Under the pieces are notes generated by a model. The model was not told the DNA's origin. It ran no database searches and saw only the letters and a program-made list of their open reading frames with translations. A program made the position numbers and the translations under genes. From Sphingobium sp. (lineage in GTDB: Bacteria; Pseudomonadota; Alphaproteobacteria; Sphingomonadales; Sphingomonadaceae), in the NCBI GenBank assembly GCA_003248935.1, contig QFQF01000012.1:1-64000 (forward strand): a DNA stretch of 64,000 nucleotides, written 5' to 3'. Shown here piece after piece: positions 1 to 8,630 of this stretch. How positions within the stretch are numbered: position 1 is the stretch's first letter; every line of letters begins with the position of its first letter.

Positions 1-78
1 ACCATAAAATCCGCAACGGCCATGCTCTATGCCGCCGCTGCCATCGTACTCATACGCCGCATCGCTCGTTACGCATGA
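1..78 (+). CDS. C-terminal end of a gene cut by the window edge
   Basis: Frame 1 is open from the first base to a TGA at 76-78. It encodes about 25 residues rich in Ala, Ile, Leu and Val and ends in a basic tail (IRRIARYA). This resembles the last membrane segment of a transporter. Too little is present to name a family, and the call rests only on composition and on position upstream of an independent gene. Confidence 0.4.
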   Translation, partial: TIKSATAMLYAAAAIVLIRRIARYA

Positions 79-216
79 GATTCAAGACAGCCTCTTAGTA
101 TTCAAGTAATTTTCATCCATTGCCCAGCTTGTGCGCCCCCTCTCCAGCCGATAGGCAGGACGCATAGGGGGCCATGTTTCAATCGCGCGTGAGCCCCATG
201 ATCGGGGGTTAATACA

Positions 217-687
217 ATGACGCAACAAACTGGCATGCCAGCATATGCGGAGAACGGCACGCCTTTCAACATGGAGGAGTGGCCGTTTTACTGGCTGACG
301 CGGTTTACCGGCCGCTATCTTCTGCAGATGGAAATGGCGCTGAAGCCGATCGGGCTCGATATCCCGCGCTGGCGGGTACTCATGACGCTGCGCAACAAGC
401 AAATGCTGAGCGTGAGCGAGATCGCGGACCATGCGATCGTCAAGCTGCCGACCATGACCAAGATCGTAAAGCGGATGCAGTCCGACAATCTGGTCGAATG
501 CCGCCAGAGTGCCGTCGATGGCCGTGTTACGGAAGTGTCGCTGACCCCGCAGGGTATAGCGGCGGGACGTAAGGCCTGGGACGCTGCCAACAAGATCTAC
601 GACCGTGCGTTCGAGGATCTGTCAGATAGGGATATTGCGAAGCTCAACAAGCTTCTGCGCGTGATCACCCGCAGCCTGGCAGGCTGA
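217..687 (+). CDS. MarR family winged-helix transcriptional regulator
   Basis: A 156-residue protein with the MarR layout: an N-terminal dimerisation helix (FYWLTRFTGRYLLQMEMAL), a winged HTH at about residues 48-105 including SVSEIADHAIVKLPTMTKIVKRM and the wing DGRVTEVSLTPQG, and a C-terminal helix. MarR proteins are dimeric repressors that often respond to phenolic ligands. It is convergent with the TonB receptor gene and lies next to an acylase/glycosidase block, so control of that block is plausible but not shown. ATG 217 is preceded by a G-run (GGGGG) about nine bases upstream; ATG 232 is an alternative start. Confidence 0.88.
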   Translation: MTQQTGMPAYAENGTPFNMEEWPFYWLTRFTGRYLLQMEMALKPIGLDIPRWRVLMTLRNKQMLSVSEIADHAIVKLPTMTKIVKRMQSDNLVECRQSAVDGRVTEVSLTPQGIAAGRKAWDAANKIYDRAFEDLSDRDIAKLNKLLRVITRSLAG

Positions 688-702
688 CTGGCAGACATAA
701 TT

Positions 703-743
703 GAGAGCGGGGAAATGGCGTGCAGCTCCATTTCCCCGCTCTC
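703..743. terminator. Perfect 16-bp hairpin between convergent genes
   Basis: Bases 703-718 (GAGAGCGGGGAAATGG) are exactly complementary to 728-743, with a 9-nt loop. The hairpin sits between the MarR stop and the convergent TonB receptor stop. It has no clear T-tract on either strand, so it may act as a bidirectional terminator or as an mRNA 3' end stabiliser. Confidence 0.65.
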
Positions 744-790
744 CCGAGGCGAAGGATGCGTCACCGGGCAGGGCGACGCATCCCGCCGCA

Positions 791-2935
791 TCAGAAGTTG
801 TAGGTCAGCCTGGCGCCATAGGTGCGCGGCGGCGCCATGCCGTAGCTGTAGGTGCCGAAGCGAGTGCTCGCCACGGCGCTTGTGATGATCGTTTCATCCT
901 CGATGTTGCGGATGAAGCCCTGCAGGCTCCACTTCTTGTCCGCTTCGGTGAACGTCACGACCAGATCGCTGCGGGAATAGCTGTCCTGCTTCTGATAGGC
1001 GAAATTCTCGATGCCGTAGAAGGACGAGGTTTCGATGTGCGTCTGGACACGCGGCGTCAGCGTACCGCCGAACAGCGGGAACGTGTGCTCGTAACCCAGG
1101 TTGAACGACCAGCGCGGCGCCTGAGCCGAGCGGTTGCCCGAATAGTCGGTGACGCAGGTGCCGTCAGTCGCAACGTTGATGCACAGGCTGGTATATTCCG
1201 AATTCAGGTACACCACACTGCCGTCGAAACGGTCGGCGTCGGTCGGCTGGAAGATGGTCTCCGCCTCGATGCCCCAGATGCGCGACTTGCCCGCGTTGAA
1301 CACCGCGGAAAGGCCGACGGTCTGGTCACGTACCGAAATCTGCTGGTCCTTGTAGTCATACAGGAACGCGGACAGGTTCAGCTGGAGCGTGTTGTCGAGG
1401 AAGCGGTTCTTCGAACCGATTTCCCAGGCGCTGATCGTCTCAGGCGCGTAGGGCAGCGTGTTCTGGCCCGGCACGGTGTTGAAGCCGCCGGCCTTGTAGC
1501 CCGTGTCGAACTTCGCATAGACCATGTTGCGCGGCGTGTATTCATAGGTCACGCCGGCGTGGAAGGTGGTCTTCTCGCTCGCCGCATCGTCGTTCTGCGC
1601 GACATTGCCGCTGCCCGTGTTGCTGTAACCCACGCGGCTCTTGTAGTCGTCGGAGTAGCGGACACCGAATTCCGCCTTCAGGCCGTCGATCAACTCATAG
1701 CTTGCCTGACCGAACACCGCCTTCGACTTCGCCTTCACGTTATAGGAGAAGGTGAAGATGTTCGTGGGCGGATTGGCCGTCGCATAGGTCTGGAACAGGC
1801 TGAACAGATCAGACGTCTCGCGGAACAGATAACCGCCGATCTGCCACTTGAACCGGCCATTGCCGTTCGAAACGAGCCGAACCTCATGCGACCAGTCATG
1901 CACCTTCTCGGTCGGCAGGATGTAGGCTGCCTGGCTGGTCGTGCCATCGAGGTCGCGCAACTGCGCATAATCGGTGTCACGGAAACCACCGAGATAGACA
2001 AGGCTGGCGAAGCCCAGATCATATTCGCCGTTCCACTGCAGCGTGCGCAGCGTGGTGTCGATATACTGGTTGGGCAGGCTGTGCGGCGTGCCGTCACCAT
2101 CGACGTCCGGGCGGTAGCTGGTATCGATCGCGGTGCCATTGAAGCGCAGCGGCGTGCCCCACATCGTCGGACCTACGCCGCCGATCTTGGTCAGCTGGCC
2201 GCTCAGCAGCAGCTTCAGGCGGTCGGTCGGCTTCCACTGGACGTGCAGGCGGACCGACTGCGAATCCGCATCATCGCCTGCGCGCGCCGGTGCCTCGTTG
2301 ACGCGATAGCCGTCATGCTTGATCGTCGAGAAAGCGGCACGGACGGCCAGCGTATCGGTGACCGGCACGTTGATCATGCCTTCGGTCGTGACCTGATCGT
2401 AATTGCCGACGCCGACCGCGACCTTGCCCTCGAACTTGTCCTTGGGCTTTGCGGTGATCACGTTGATCGCGCCGCCAGTAGCGTTGCGGCCATAGAGGGT
2501 GCCCTGCGGCCCGCGCAGAACCTCGACGCGCTCCAGGTCGAACATCGAGTCGCCGAAGCCGAACGGACGCTGGATGTAGAAACCGTCCTGCGCGATCGAG
2601 ATCGCCGGATCGCCGATTTCATTGGTATTCTGGCTGGACACACCGCGCACCGAGATGACCACGTTGGCCGAGTTCTTCGAGATGCCGACGCCCGGGGCGA
2701 TGGCAGCAAGGTTCTCGAGGGTCGAAACGCCGTTTTCTTCCAGCGCCTTCTGATCAAAGGCAGTGATGGCAATCGCCGTCTTCTGCACCGAAGTCTCACG
2801 CTTTTCGGCTGTGACAACGATTTCATTTATGCCGCCAGAAGAAGCCTGCTCGGCTTCCTGAGCCACCGCCATGCTGGCATGGAAGCCAACCAGCGCTGCG
2901 AGACTCACCCCGCACAAACGACCAAACTTGTTCAT
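791..2935 (-). CDS. TonB-dependent outer-membrane receptor
   Basis: A 714-residue receptor. It has a Sec signal peptide (MNKFGRLCGVSLAALVGF.. ending AVAQ), a TonB-box-like EIVVTAEKRE at about residues 38-47, a plug domain with the conserved VEVLRGPQGTLYGRNATGGAINV block, a 22-strand-type barrel and a terminal aromatic residue (YNF). Such receptors import siderophores, oligosaccharides or aromatic glycosides using TonB energy. The acylase gene lies upstream on the same strand and the GH3/GH78 genes are divergent from it. This suggests the substrate is a plant glycoside or acylated compound rather than iron, but that is inference. Confidence 0.92.
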   Translation of the reverse strand: MNKFGRLCGVSLAALVGFHASMAVAQEAEQASSGGINEIVVTAEKRETSVQKTAIAITAFDQKALEENGVSTLENLAAIAPGVGISKNSANVVISVRGVSSQNTNEIGDPAISIAQDGFYIQRPFGFGDSMFDLERVEVLRGPQGTLYGRNATGGAINVITAKPKDKFEGKVAVGVGNYDQVTTEGMINVPVTDTLAVRAAFSTIKHDGYRVNEAPARAGDDADSQSVRLHVQWKPTDRLKLLLSGQLTKIGGVGPTMWGTPLRFNGTAIDTSYRPDVDGDGTPHSLPNQYIDTTLRTLQWNGEYDLGFASLVYLGGFRDTDYAQLRDLDGTTSQAAYILPTEKVHDWSHEVRLVSNGNGRFKWQIGGYLFRETSDLFSLFQTYATANPPTNIFTFSYNVKAKSKAVFGQASYELIDGLKAEFGVRYSDDYKSRVGYSNTGSGNVAQNDDAASEKTTFHAGVTYEYTPRNMVYAKFDTGYKAGGFNTVPGQNTLPYAPETISAWEIGSKNRFLDNTLQLNLSAFLYDYKDQQISVRDQTVGLSAVFNAGKSRIWGIEAETIFQPTDADRFDGSVVYLNSEYTSLCINVATDGTCVTDYSGNRSAQAPRWSFNLGYEHTFPLFGGTLTPRVQTHIETSSFYGIENFAYQKQDSYSRSDLVVTFTEADKKWSLQGFIRNIEDETIITSAVASTRFGTYSYGMAPPRTYGARLTYNF

Positions 2936-2959
2936 CGCTTACCCCTTTCCGTTCATTTT

Positions 2960-2977
2960 ATATGACCGATATATGAC
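2960..2977 (-). promoter_or_regulatory. Candidate operator: ATATGAC direct repeat upstream of TonB receptor
   Basis: ATATGAC occurs at 2960-2966 and again at 2971-2977, an 11-bp period on one face of the helix. It lies 25-42 bp upstream of the receptor start in an AT-rich gap. The spacing suits a dimeric regulator or a promoter element. No regulator can be assigned. Confidence 0.3.
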
Positions 2978-3068
2978 GGATTTTTATGTTCGTTTATCAT
3001 ACTTTTCAAGTATTTTTCCTGCAGTTCACCGCGATTGTACGATTTACGCAACTGCAAGGCTCTACGGC

Positions 3069-5504
3069 TCAGCGTGCAACAGGATATTGCAGCGTCTCGG
3101 TTTTCTCGGCGTTGTCTTTGATTTCCTTGTCGGAAAACAGCATCGACTTGTACTGGAACTCACGGAACAGGCCGACCTGATCGCGCGTATGCGGCCCCTC
3201 CTCCTCTGACTGGCCAGGCGCCACAACATTGCGTCCGACCGCCCCGCCCGGGCGCAGTTCGATCAGGTGATTCTGGGTTCCGCGCTCGGCCAATGGCACG
3301 ACAACCGGCTCACGAGCGCCCTGCGGCACCATGTGCGCGTTGGCGGTGGCGAATCGGGTATGCTGGATCGGGTCGGTCCAGCGCGCCATATCCACCCCCC
3401 TTTCGGTCGCGAGTCGCGCCAGCACCGCGCGCAGCACGTCGACCTCCACCGCCTGCGCGCTGCGTCCGCCCAGATAGTCCGCCTTCACCGGCAGCGAGGC
3501 GCCCTGACCGGCCAGGACACGGGCAAGCAGCTTTGGTCCCCGACCGATGTCGTAGGTCTCATCACGCGTATAGGCGAGCATGGCGGACGCGGTCTTGCCG
3601 ACCGTCGCGGGGTCGAACACGCGCTGCGTCATTGCGGTCAGCCATGCGTCGTAGATCACCAGAGCCGGGCTGTCGTAACGGCCGTCGCCATCCGCATCGA
3701 CACGGCGATGATCCCAACCGGCCAGCAGGTCACGCGCCTGCCGCAGCGCCGGGTCGGTGGGTGCCTCGCGCTCAATGGCCGCGATCAGGCCGGGAATGAA
3801 ATAGGACGCGGTCTGGCTGGTCGTGCTCGCCAGCCGGTTCAGCGCCTCCATGTCGGCAACCGAAACCTTGTCGCGGGATTCCATGAAATCCTGCAGCAGC
3901 TTCGCACGCTCCACCGAGCTCCATCCGGTATCGGGGAAATACCAGCCCTTGATCGGCTGCTGGTTCCAGTTGGTGAAGAAGCCGCGTGACGGGTTGAGGC
4001 GATAGGGTTGCTCCGAGGTCGGCAGGAACCCGCGCCAGTCGCTCGGCCCCGTACCCTCCGTCGGCAGGCGCGGGTCCTGATCCGCCCGACGGATGGGAAA
4101 GCGGCCCGGATAGACCATACCGATATTGCCGCGCCTGTCGGCATACCACCAGTTGATGCTGATCGCGGAGCGCAGCGCGGCCTTGCGAAAGCCGGTGAAA
4201 TCGGTGGCGAGGGTCGAATCGAACCATGCCATTTCCGTTTCCAGTTCCCGCCCCTCCCAGGCACGGGCGCGACTGTAGGCGCGATAGTTCGCTTCGTCGA
4301 CCTGAAGCACCGGGCCATGCACCGTGCGATAGAAGGTCGCGGTGACGGGGGCAGCCCCCTTCACTTTGATGGTCTCTGTCCGGGCAGCCATCGCCTGCCA
4401 TCGACCATCGTGAAAATATCGGGTCGGATCCTTCGGATCGAGGCGTTCGACAAAGGTGTCGACGGCATCGCCGCGGCCGACCGTGCTGGACCACGCGGTA
4501 TCGCGATTGTGACCGAAGAATATGGGGATGAAACCGATCGGCGTCGCGCCTATGATGTCCATGCCACCGCCGTGCAATCCCGCCTCGTAGAGGAAGCCGG
4601 GCATGGTGAAGCCCATTTGCGGCCCGCCCATCAGCAACGGATATCCGGTCGCAGACTTGTCCTTGCCCACGACCCACACGTTGCTGCCGCCATGATCGTT
4701 GATGGCGAGCGAGGCCATGGTCGCGCCCAGCATATGATCGGCGCGGCCAATGGCCGCCGCTGCGTCCGCGATGCCGGGCGCTGGAACCGCCGCCGCCGGT
4801 TGCCCGACGACGGACAAGGCGCGCAGGCTCTTCCCTTTCCAGTCACCCGCCGCCATCGTGGTGATGGCCGCCGGATCCTCGTCCAGCGGCACCAGATCGT
4901 CGAAGATCGCCCGGGCGCGCGTATCGCCGAACTGCGCCGTCAGTTCTTCGAGCAGCTTTGCATTATCGAGCTCCTGGGTCTTGTCGGTGAAACGTACGGC
5001 GACGTTGCCAATAAAGATCTGTGCCAGATCCTCCGCGCTCCAGGGGGCGGGTTCGAAGCCTGCCTCGGTAAAGGCATGGGGCAACTTTCCGGTCGCCCGC
5101 GCCTTCGCAATCCAGGCGTTGAGGCCCTCGGCATAGGCTTCGAACAGCGCACGTTCCACAGGCTTCAGGGCGGAAAGACGCTGTGTCACCTCAGCGCGTG
5201 TATATCCCCGCCGCCGCGTCTCCCGGTCGAACGCGACGAAGGATGGCCCCAATATCTCGGATACCTCGCCCCAGACCGAACGGCGCATCATCTCCAGTTG
5301 GAACAGCCGATCCTGCCCGATCGCATAGCCAAGTCCATAATAGAGCGCACGCTGGCTGTCGGCGTGGATATGGGGTACGCCGTAATGATCGCGCTCGATC
5401 CTGATTGCATCACCCGGCGCAGTTCCACCTGCCTGCCCCGCCGTTCCCGTCATCGCGAATGCAACGAGCAGAAGGCCGGTTGAGCTGTGCAGGACGCGTT
5501 TCAT
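3069..5504 (-). CDS. Penicillin acylase (penicillin amidase) family hydrolase, exported
   Basis: An 811-residue Ntn hydrolase precursor with an N-terminal signal peptide and the family motifs IERDHYGVPHIHADS and ALYYGLGYAIGQDRLFQLEMMRR. The autoproteolysis site is visible: HGGSNVWVVG, where Ser274 would become the N-terminal nucleophile of the beta subunit. The family hydrolyses amide bonds in beta-lactams, N-acyl homoserine lactones and other acyl amides in the periplasm. Sequence alone does not tell quorum-quenching acylase from beta-lactam acylase. GAGG six bases upstream supports ATG 5504. The gene runs toward the TonB receptor with a 133-nt gap. Confidence 0.9.
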   Translation of the reverse strand: MKRVLHSSTGLLLVAFAMTGTAGQAGGTAPGDAIRIERDHYGVPHIHADSQRALYYGLGYAIGQDRLFQLEMMRRSVWGEVSEILGPSFVAFDRETRRRGYTRAEVTQRLSALKPVERALFEAYAEGLNAWIAKARATGKLPHAFTEAGFEPAPWSAEDLAQIFIGNVAVRFTDKTQELDNAKLLEELTAQFGDTRARAIFDDLVPLDEDPAAITTMAAGDWKGKSLRALSVVGQPAAAVPAPGIADAAAAIGRADHMLGATMASLAINDHGGSNVWVVGKDKSATGYPLLMGGPQMGFTMPGFLYEAGLHGGGMDIIGATPIGFIPIFFGHNRDTAWSSTVGRGDAVDTFVERLDPKDPTRYFHDGRWQAMAARTETIKVKGAAPVTATFYRTVHGPVLQVDEANYRAYSRARAWEGRELETEMAWFDSTLATDFTGFRKAALRSAISINWWYADRRGNIGMVYPGRFPIRRADQDPRLPTEGTGPSDWRGFLPTSEQPYRLNPSRGFFTNWNQQPIKGWYFPDTGWSSVERAKLLQDFMESRDKVSVADMEALNRLASTTSQTASYFIPGLIAAIEREAPTDPALRQARDLLAGWDHRRVDADGDGRYDSPALVIYDAWLTAMTQRVFDPATVGKTASAMLAYTRDETYDIGRGPKLLARVLAGQGASLPVKADYLGGRSAQAVEVDVLRAVLARLATERGVDMARWTDPIQHTRFATANAHMVPQGAREPVVVPLAERGTQNHLIELRPGGAVGRNVVAPGQSEEEGPHTRDQVGLFREFQYKSMLFSDKEIKDNAEKTETLQYPVAR

Positions 5505-5807
5505 GGGAAACCTCAGGATAGTTGAATATTACACTATAGAGCAGTCGAGCCACAATGCGAATCGATTTCATTGCTCCGGCAGACCGATTGTCTCGATTTT
5601 TATCCGGCCATGCATCCCAAATGGAGAAAGTCACTTTTGCTCCCGCCGAGAATGCGGGATGAGATATTTTTATATAACGTCATGATATATAATTATTTTT
5701 CTGAATCCACATATGCACAAGCGACCGCGGCGACAGGCGGTTGAAATCGGCGATTGGTTGACATTTCAATTAAATAGATTTTGTTGCGGTCAACCTTGGA
5801 GGCATCG
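5505..5807. other. Divergent intergenic region, AT-rich, no gene
   Basis: About 300 bp separate the divergent acylase and GH3 genes. The stretch 5640-5720 is strongly AT-rich (for example ATATAATTATTTTT), unlike its surroundings. A TTGACA at 5758-5763 could be a -35 element for the GH3 gene, but no convincing -10 follows at the right spacing. Promoters in both directions are expected here. No ORF is supported. Confidence 0.5.
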
Positions 5808-8597
5808 TTGATCACACAATCGCAGAAACCGGCCGATCGTTCTCATTCTCTCGACGCGCGGCATCTCCGCGTCGGGCTGCTTTATTCGACGGCCCTCCTC
5901 CTGACTGCAACCGCGCATGGCCGGGCAGCGCAGGCGCAAGCGATTTCGCCGGATGCCGCTCCCAAATCCGAAATCGCCGATGATGCCCGCGCCCGTGATC
6001 TGGTGTCGAAGATGACGCTGGATGAGAAAATCGACATGATCCGCGGCGTGCAGGAAGATGCGAAGACGGATCAGGCGACGGCCGGTTATCTTGCCGGCGT
6101 CCCGCGCCTCGGCATTCCGTCGATGCGTTTCGCCGACGGTCCTCCGGGCATCCTGACGCGCGCACCGTCCGTCGCGCTCCCCGCAACCATGGCGCTCGCC
6201 GCAACCTTCAGTCGCGAGGATGCGGAACAGAACGGCGCCGTCGTCGGGCTGGAGGCGCGGCGCCTGGGCGTCGACGTGGCGCTGGAGCCGTTCGTCAACA
6301 TCATGCGCGACCTGAACTTCAGCCGCGGCTGGAACACCTATGGCGAGGACCCCTATCTGTCCGGCATCATGGGCGCGGCGCAGGTGCGCGGCATTCAGGG
6401 CCAGGGGATCATGGCCCAGGCCAAGCATTATCTCGGCTACGACCTGCGCGGCTACAAGACCGTGATGGACGAGCAGACCATGCACGAGGTCTATCTCGCG
6501 CCGTTCGAGGCGGTGATCGACGCGGGCGTCTCCTCCCTGATGTGCGCCTACAACTATGTGAACGGCAAATATGCCTGCGCGAACGACGACCTCTTGAACG
6601 TCACCCTGCGCAAGGAATTGGGTTTCAAGGGTTTCGTCACGTCCGACTGGGGCGCGGTGCACAAGCCGACCGACATCAACACCGGCATGGACATGGAAAT
6701 GCCGGGCCTGATGCCGAAGGGCAGTCCATGGCTGACGATTACCCGGTCCTATTATGACAATGACGCCCAGCCGGTGGAACCGCTGAAGATGAGCATGGAC
6801 GTGCTCGGCCGCGTCTTCGGCCGTGCCGTGCCGGAGGAAACCGCCGAGCGCGCTCCGATCAAGTCGGTCGTCTTCCGTGGCCAGTTCCCCGACGATCCCG
6901 ATCCCAGGAACATGGCGTCGGCGCTCAAGAACGGCTCCGTCACGATCGCGACCATCGATGAGGCCGCCTATCGCGTGGTGCACGAGATGAACCGCTTCGG
7001 CCTGCTGGACAAGGGCAACCACCAGCCGACCGGCGATGCTGTCGATTCGCGTATCGCCGGGATCATCCGCAAGACGGCATCCGACTCGGCCGTGCTGCTG
7101 AAGAACGACGGCGCGGTGCTGCCGCTCGGTCCGTCCGACCTTGAAGACATCGCCCTGATCGGGCCCGGCGCCGGACAGGTCGTGGCGCTTGGCATCAATG
7201 CCGAACATTCGCTTGGCCTGCCCGAGACCCAGAACGGCGTCGCCGCACTGCTCCAGCGGGAAGCCGGTGGCCGCGCGGGCGCGAACGTCCATTATGCCGT
7301 CGCCAACGACATGACCGGCACACCGGTCCCCGCCGACCGCTTCAGTGCCGATGACGCGCCGGGTCTCGCGCGTTATGTCGACGGCAAGAAGGTCGCGCAG
7401 GACAGCGCGCTCAACTTCACCGACAGCAACGCCAATCCCCTGCCCGCTGGCGCCTTCCCGGGCTGGAAGGGCGAGATCGACATCCCGTCGGACGGCACCT
7501 ACGGCATTTATCTCCAGATGATGGGCGCCCATGCAGAACTGATGATCGACGGGAAACTCGTCGGCCGCAGCAGCGGCATGACCGGCGCCCGCCACGGCGA
7601 CACTGTCCAGCCGGGCCAGGACGCATTGCTTTCCACCACTGACAATCTGAACAATGTCCGCCGCGACGTGCATCTGACGCGCGGCCGGCACAGCATCGCA
7701 GTCAACACAAGCGACGACACGTCCCGCGCACCGGTGCAGGTACGCCTGAACTGGGTGACGCCGGAGCAGAAGGAAGCCAACTACCGCCACGCCGTCGAGA
7801 CTGCGGCGAAGGCGAAGAAGGCCATCGTCTTCGCCTGGGCTCGGCAGAGCCCGATCTTTGGCCTGACACCGGAGCAGGACAGGCTGATCGCGGACGTAAG
7901 CGCCGCCAACCCCAATACGATCGTCGTGCTGAACACCAGCTATCCGGTCGCGATGCCCTGGCTCGACAAGGTCAAGGCAGTGGTCAACATGTGGTGGGGC
8001 GGCGACAAGGGCGGCGAGGCGACCGTCGACATCCTGACCGGTCGTGTCAGTCCTGCTGGCCGCCTGCCCTTCACCTGGGCCAAGGCGCTGACCGATTATC
8101 CCGCGACCGATCCCCGTTATCCGGAGCGTGGCGCGCGGGAGGATGGCGAAGTGACCTATTCCGAAGGGATCGATGTCGGCTACCGCTGGTTCGACCGTCA
8201 GGGAACGGAGCCGCTCTATGCGTTCGGCCATGGCCTCAGCTACACCAGTTTCGCCTATTCCGGCCTGTCCGTGAAGCGGGCGATGGACGGCGGCATCGAC
8301 GTGCGCTTCACCGTCGCGAATACCGGCAAGCGCGCTTCGGACGAAGTGCCGCAAGTCTATCTCGGCGCACCGGCCAACCCGCCTAAGGGCATCGCCTTCC
8401 CGGTCCGCGCGCTCGCGGGCTTCGACCGGATCCATCTGGATCCCGCCGAGCGGAAAGCGGTGTCGATCCATGTCGCGCCGCGCAGCCTGCAATATTGGGA
8501 TGAGAAAGCGGGCAAGTGGATAACGCCGGCCGGCACCCGTACCGTCTATGTCGGCAGCTCGTCCCGCGACCTGCCGCTGACAGCCAGGAGCCGGTAA
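5808..8597 (+). CDS. Glycoside hydrolase family 3 beta-glycosidase with PA14 insert
   Basis: A retaining beta-glycosidase of about 929 residues. The start is TTG 5808 because GGAGG at 5798-5802 sits five bases ahead; an upstream TTG at 5781 lacks such a site. A signal-type segment near residues 20-45 points to export. The GH3 (beta/alpha)8 domain carries GFVTSDWGAVH, whose Asp280 is the expected nucleophile. A PA14-like insert (YGIYLQMMGAHAELMIDGK) follows, then the second alpha/beta domain and a C-terminal Fn3-like domain. It is followed after 33 nt by the GH78-like gene, a likely operon for glycoside breakdown. Confidence 0.93.
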   Translation: MITQSQKPADRSHSLDARHLRVGLLYSTALLLTATAHGRAAQAQAISPDAAPKSEIADDARARDLVSKMTLDEKIDMIRGVQEDAKTDQATAGYLAGVPRLGIPSMRFADGPPGILTRAPSVALPATMALAATFSREDAEQNGAVVGLEARRLGVDVALEPFVNIMRDLNFSRGWNTYGEDPYLSGIMGAAQVRGIQGQGIMAQAKHYLGYDLRGYKTVMDEQTMHEVYLAPFEAVIDAGVSSLMCAYNYVNGKYACANDDLLNVTLRKELGFKGFVTSDWGAVHKPTDINTGMDMEMPGLMPKGSPWLTITRSYYDNDAQPVEPLKMSMDVLGRVFGRAVPEETAERAPIKSVVFRGQFPDDPDPRNMASALKNGSVTIATIDEAAYRVVHEMNRFGLLDKGNHQPTGDAVDSRIAGIIRKTASDSAVLLKNDGAVLPLGPSDLEDIALIGPGAGQVVALGINAEHSLGLPETQNGVAALLQREAGGRAGANVHYAVANDMTGTPVPADRFSADDAPGLARYVDGKKVAQDSALNFTDSNANPLPAGAFPGWKGEIDIPSDGTYGIYLQMMGAHAELMIDGKLVGRSSGMTGARHGDTVQPGQDALLSTTDNLNNVRRDVHLTRGRHSIAVNTSDDTSRAPVQVRLNWVTPEQKEANYRHAVETAAKAKKAIVFAWARQSPIFGLTPEQDRLIADVSAANPNTIVVLNTSYPVAMPWLDKVKAVVNMWWGGDKGGEATVDILTGRVSPAGRLPFTWAKALTDYPATDPRYPERGAREDGEVTYSEGIDVGYRWFDRQGTEPLYAFGHGLSYTSFAYSGLSVKRAMDGGIDVRFTVANTGKRASDEVPQVYLGAPANPPKGIAFPVRALAGFDRIHLDPAERKAVSIHVAPRSLQYWDEKAGKWITPAGTRTVYVGSSSRDLPLTARSR

Positions 8598-8630
8598 GAC
8601 GAACCACGACGATCTTGGGGAACGAACACC

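Noticed and set aside
701..2965. A 754-codon plus-strand frame opposite the TonB receptor
   Set aside because: It is an antisense shadow of the receptor with no domain pattern.
3069..5504. Naming the acylase as an N-acyl homoserine lactone acylase
   Set aside because: Only superfamily motifs are visible; AHL, penicillin and other acylases share them, so the general family name is kept.
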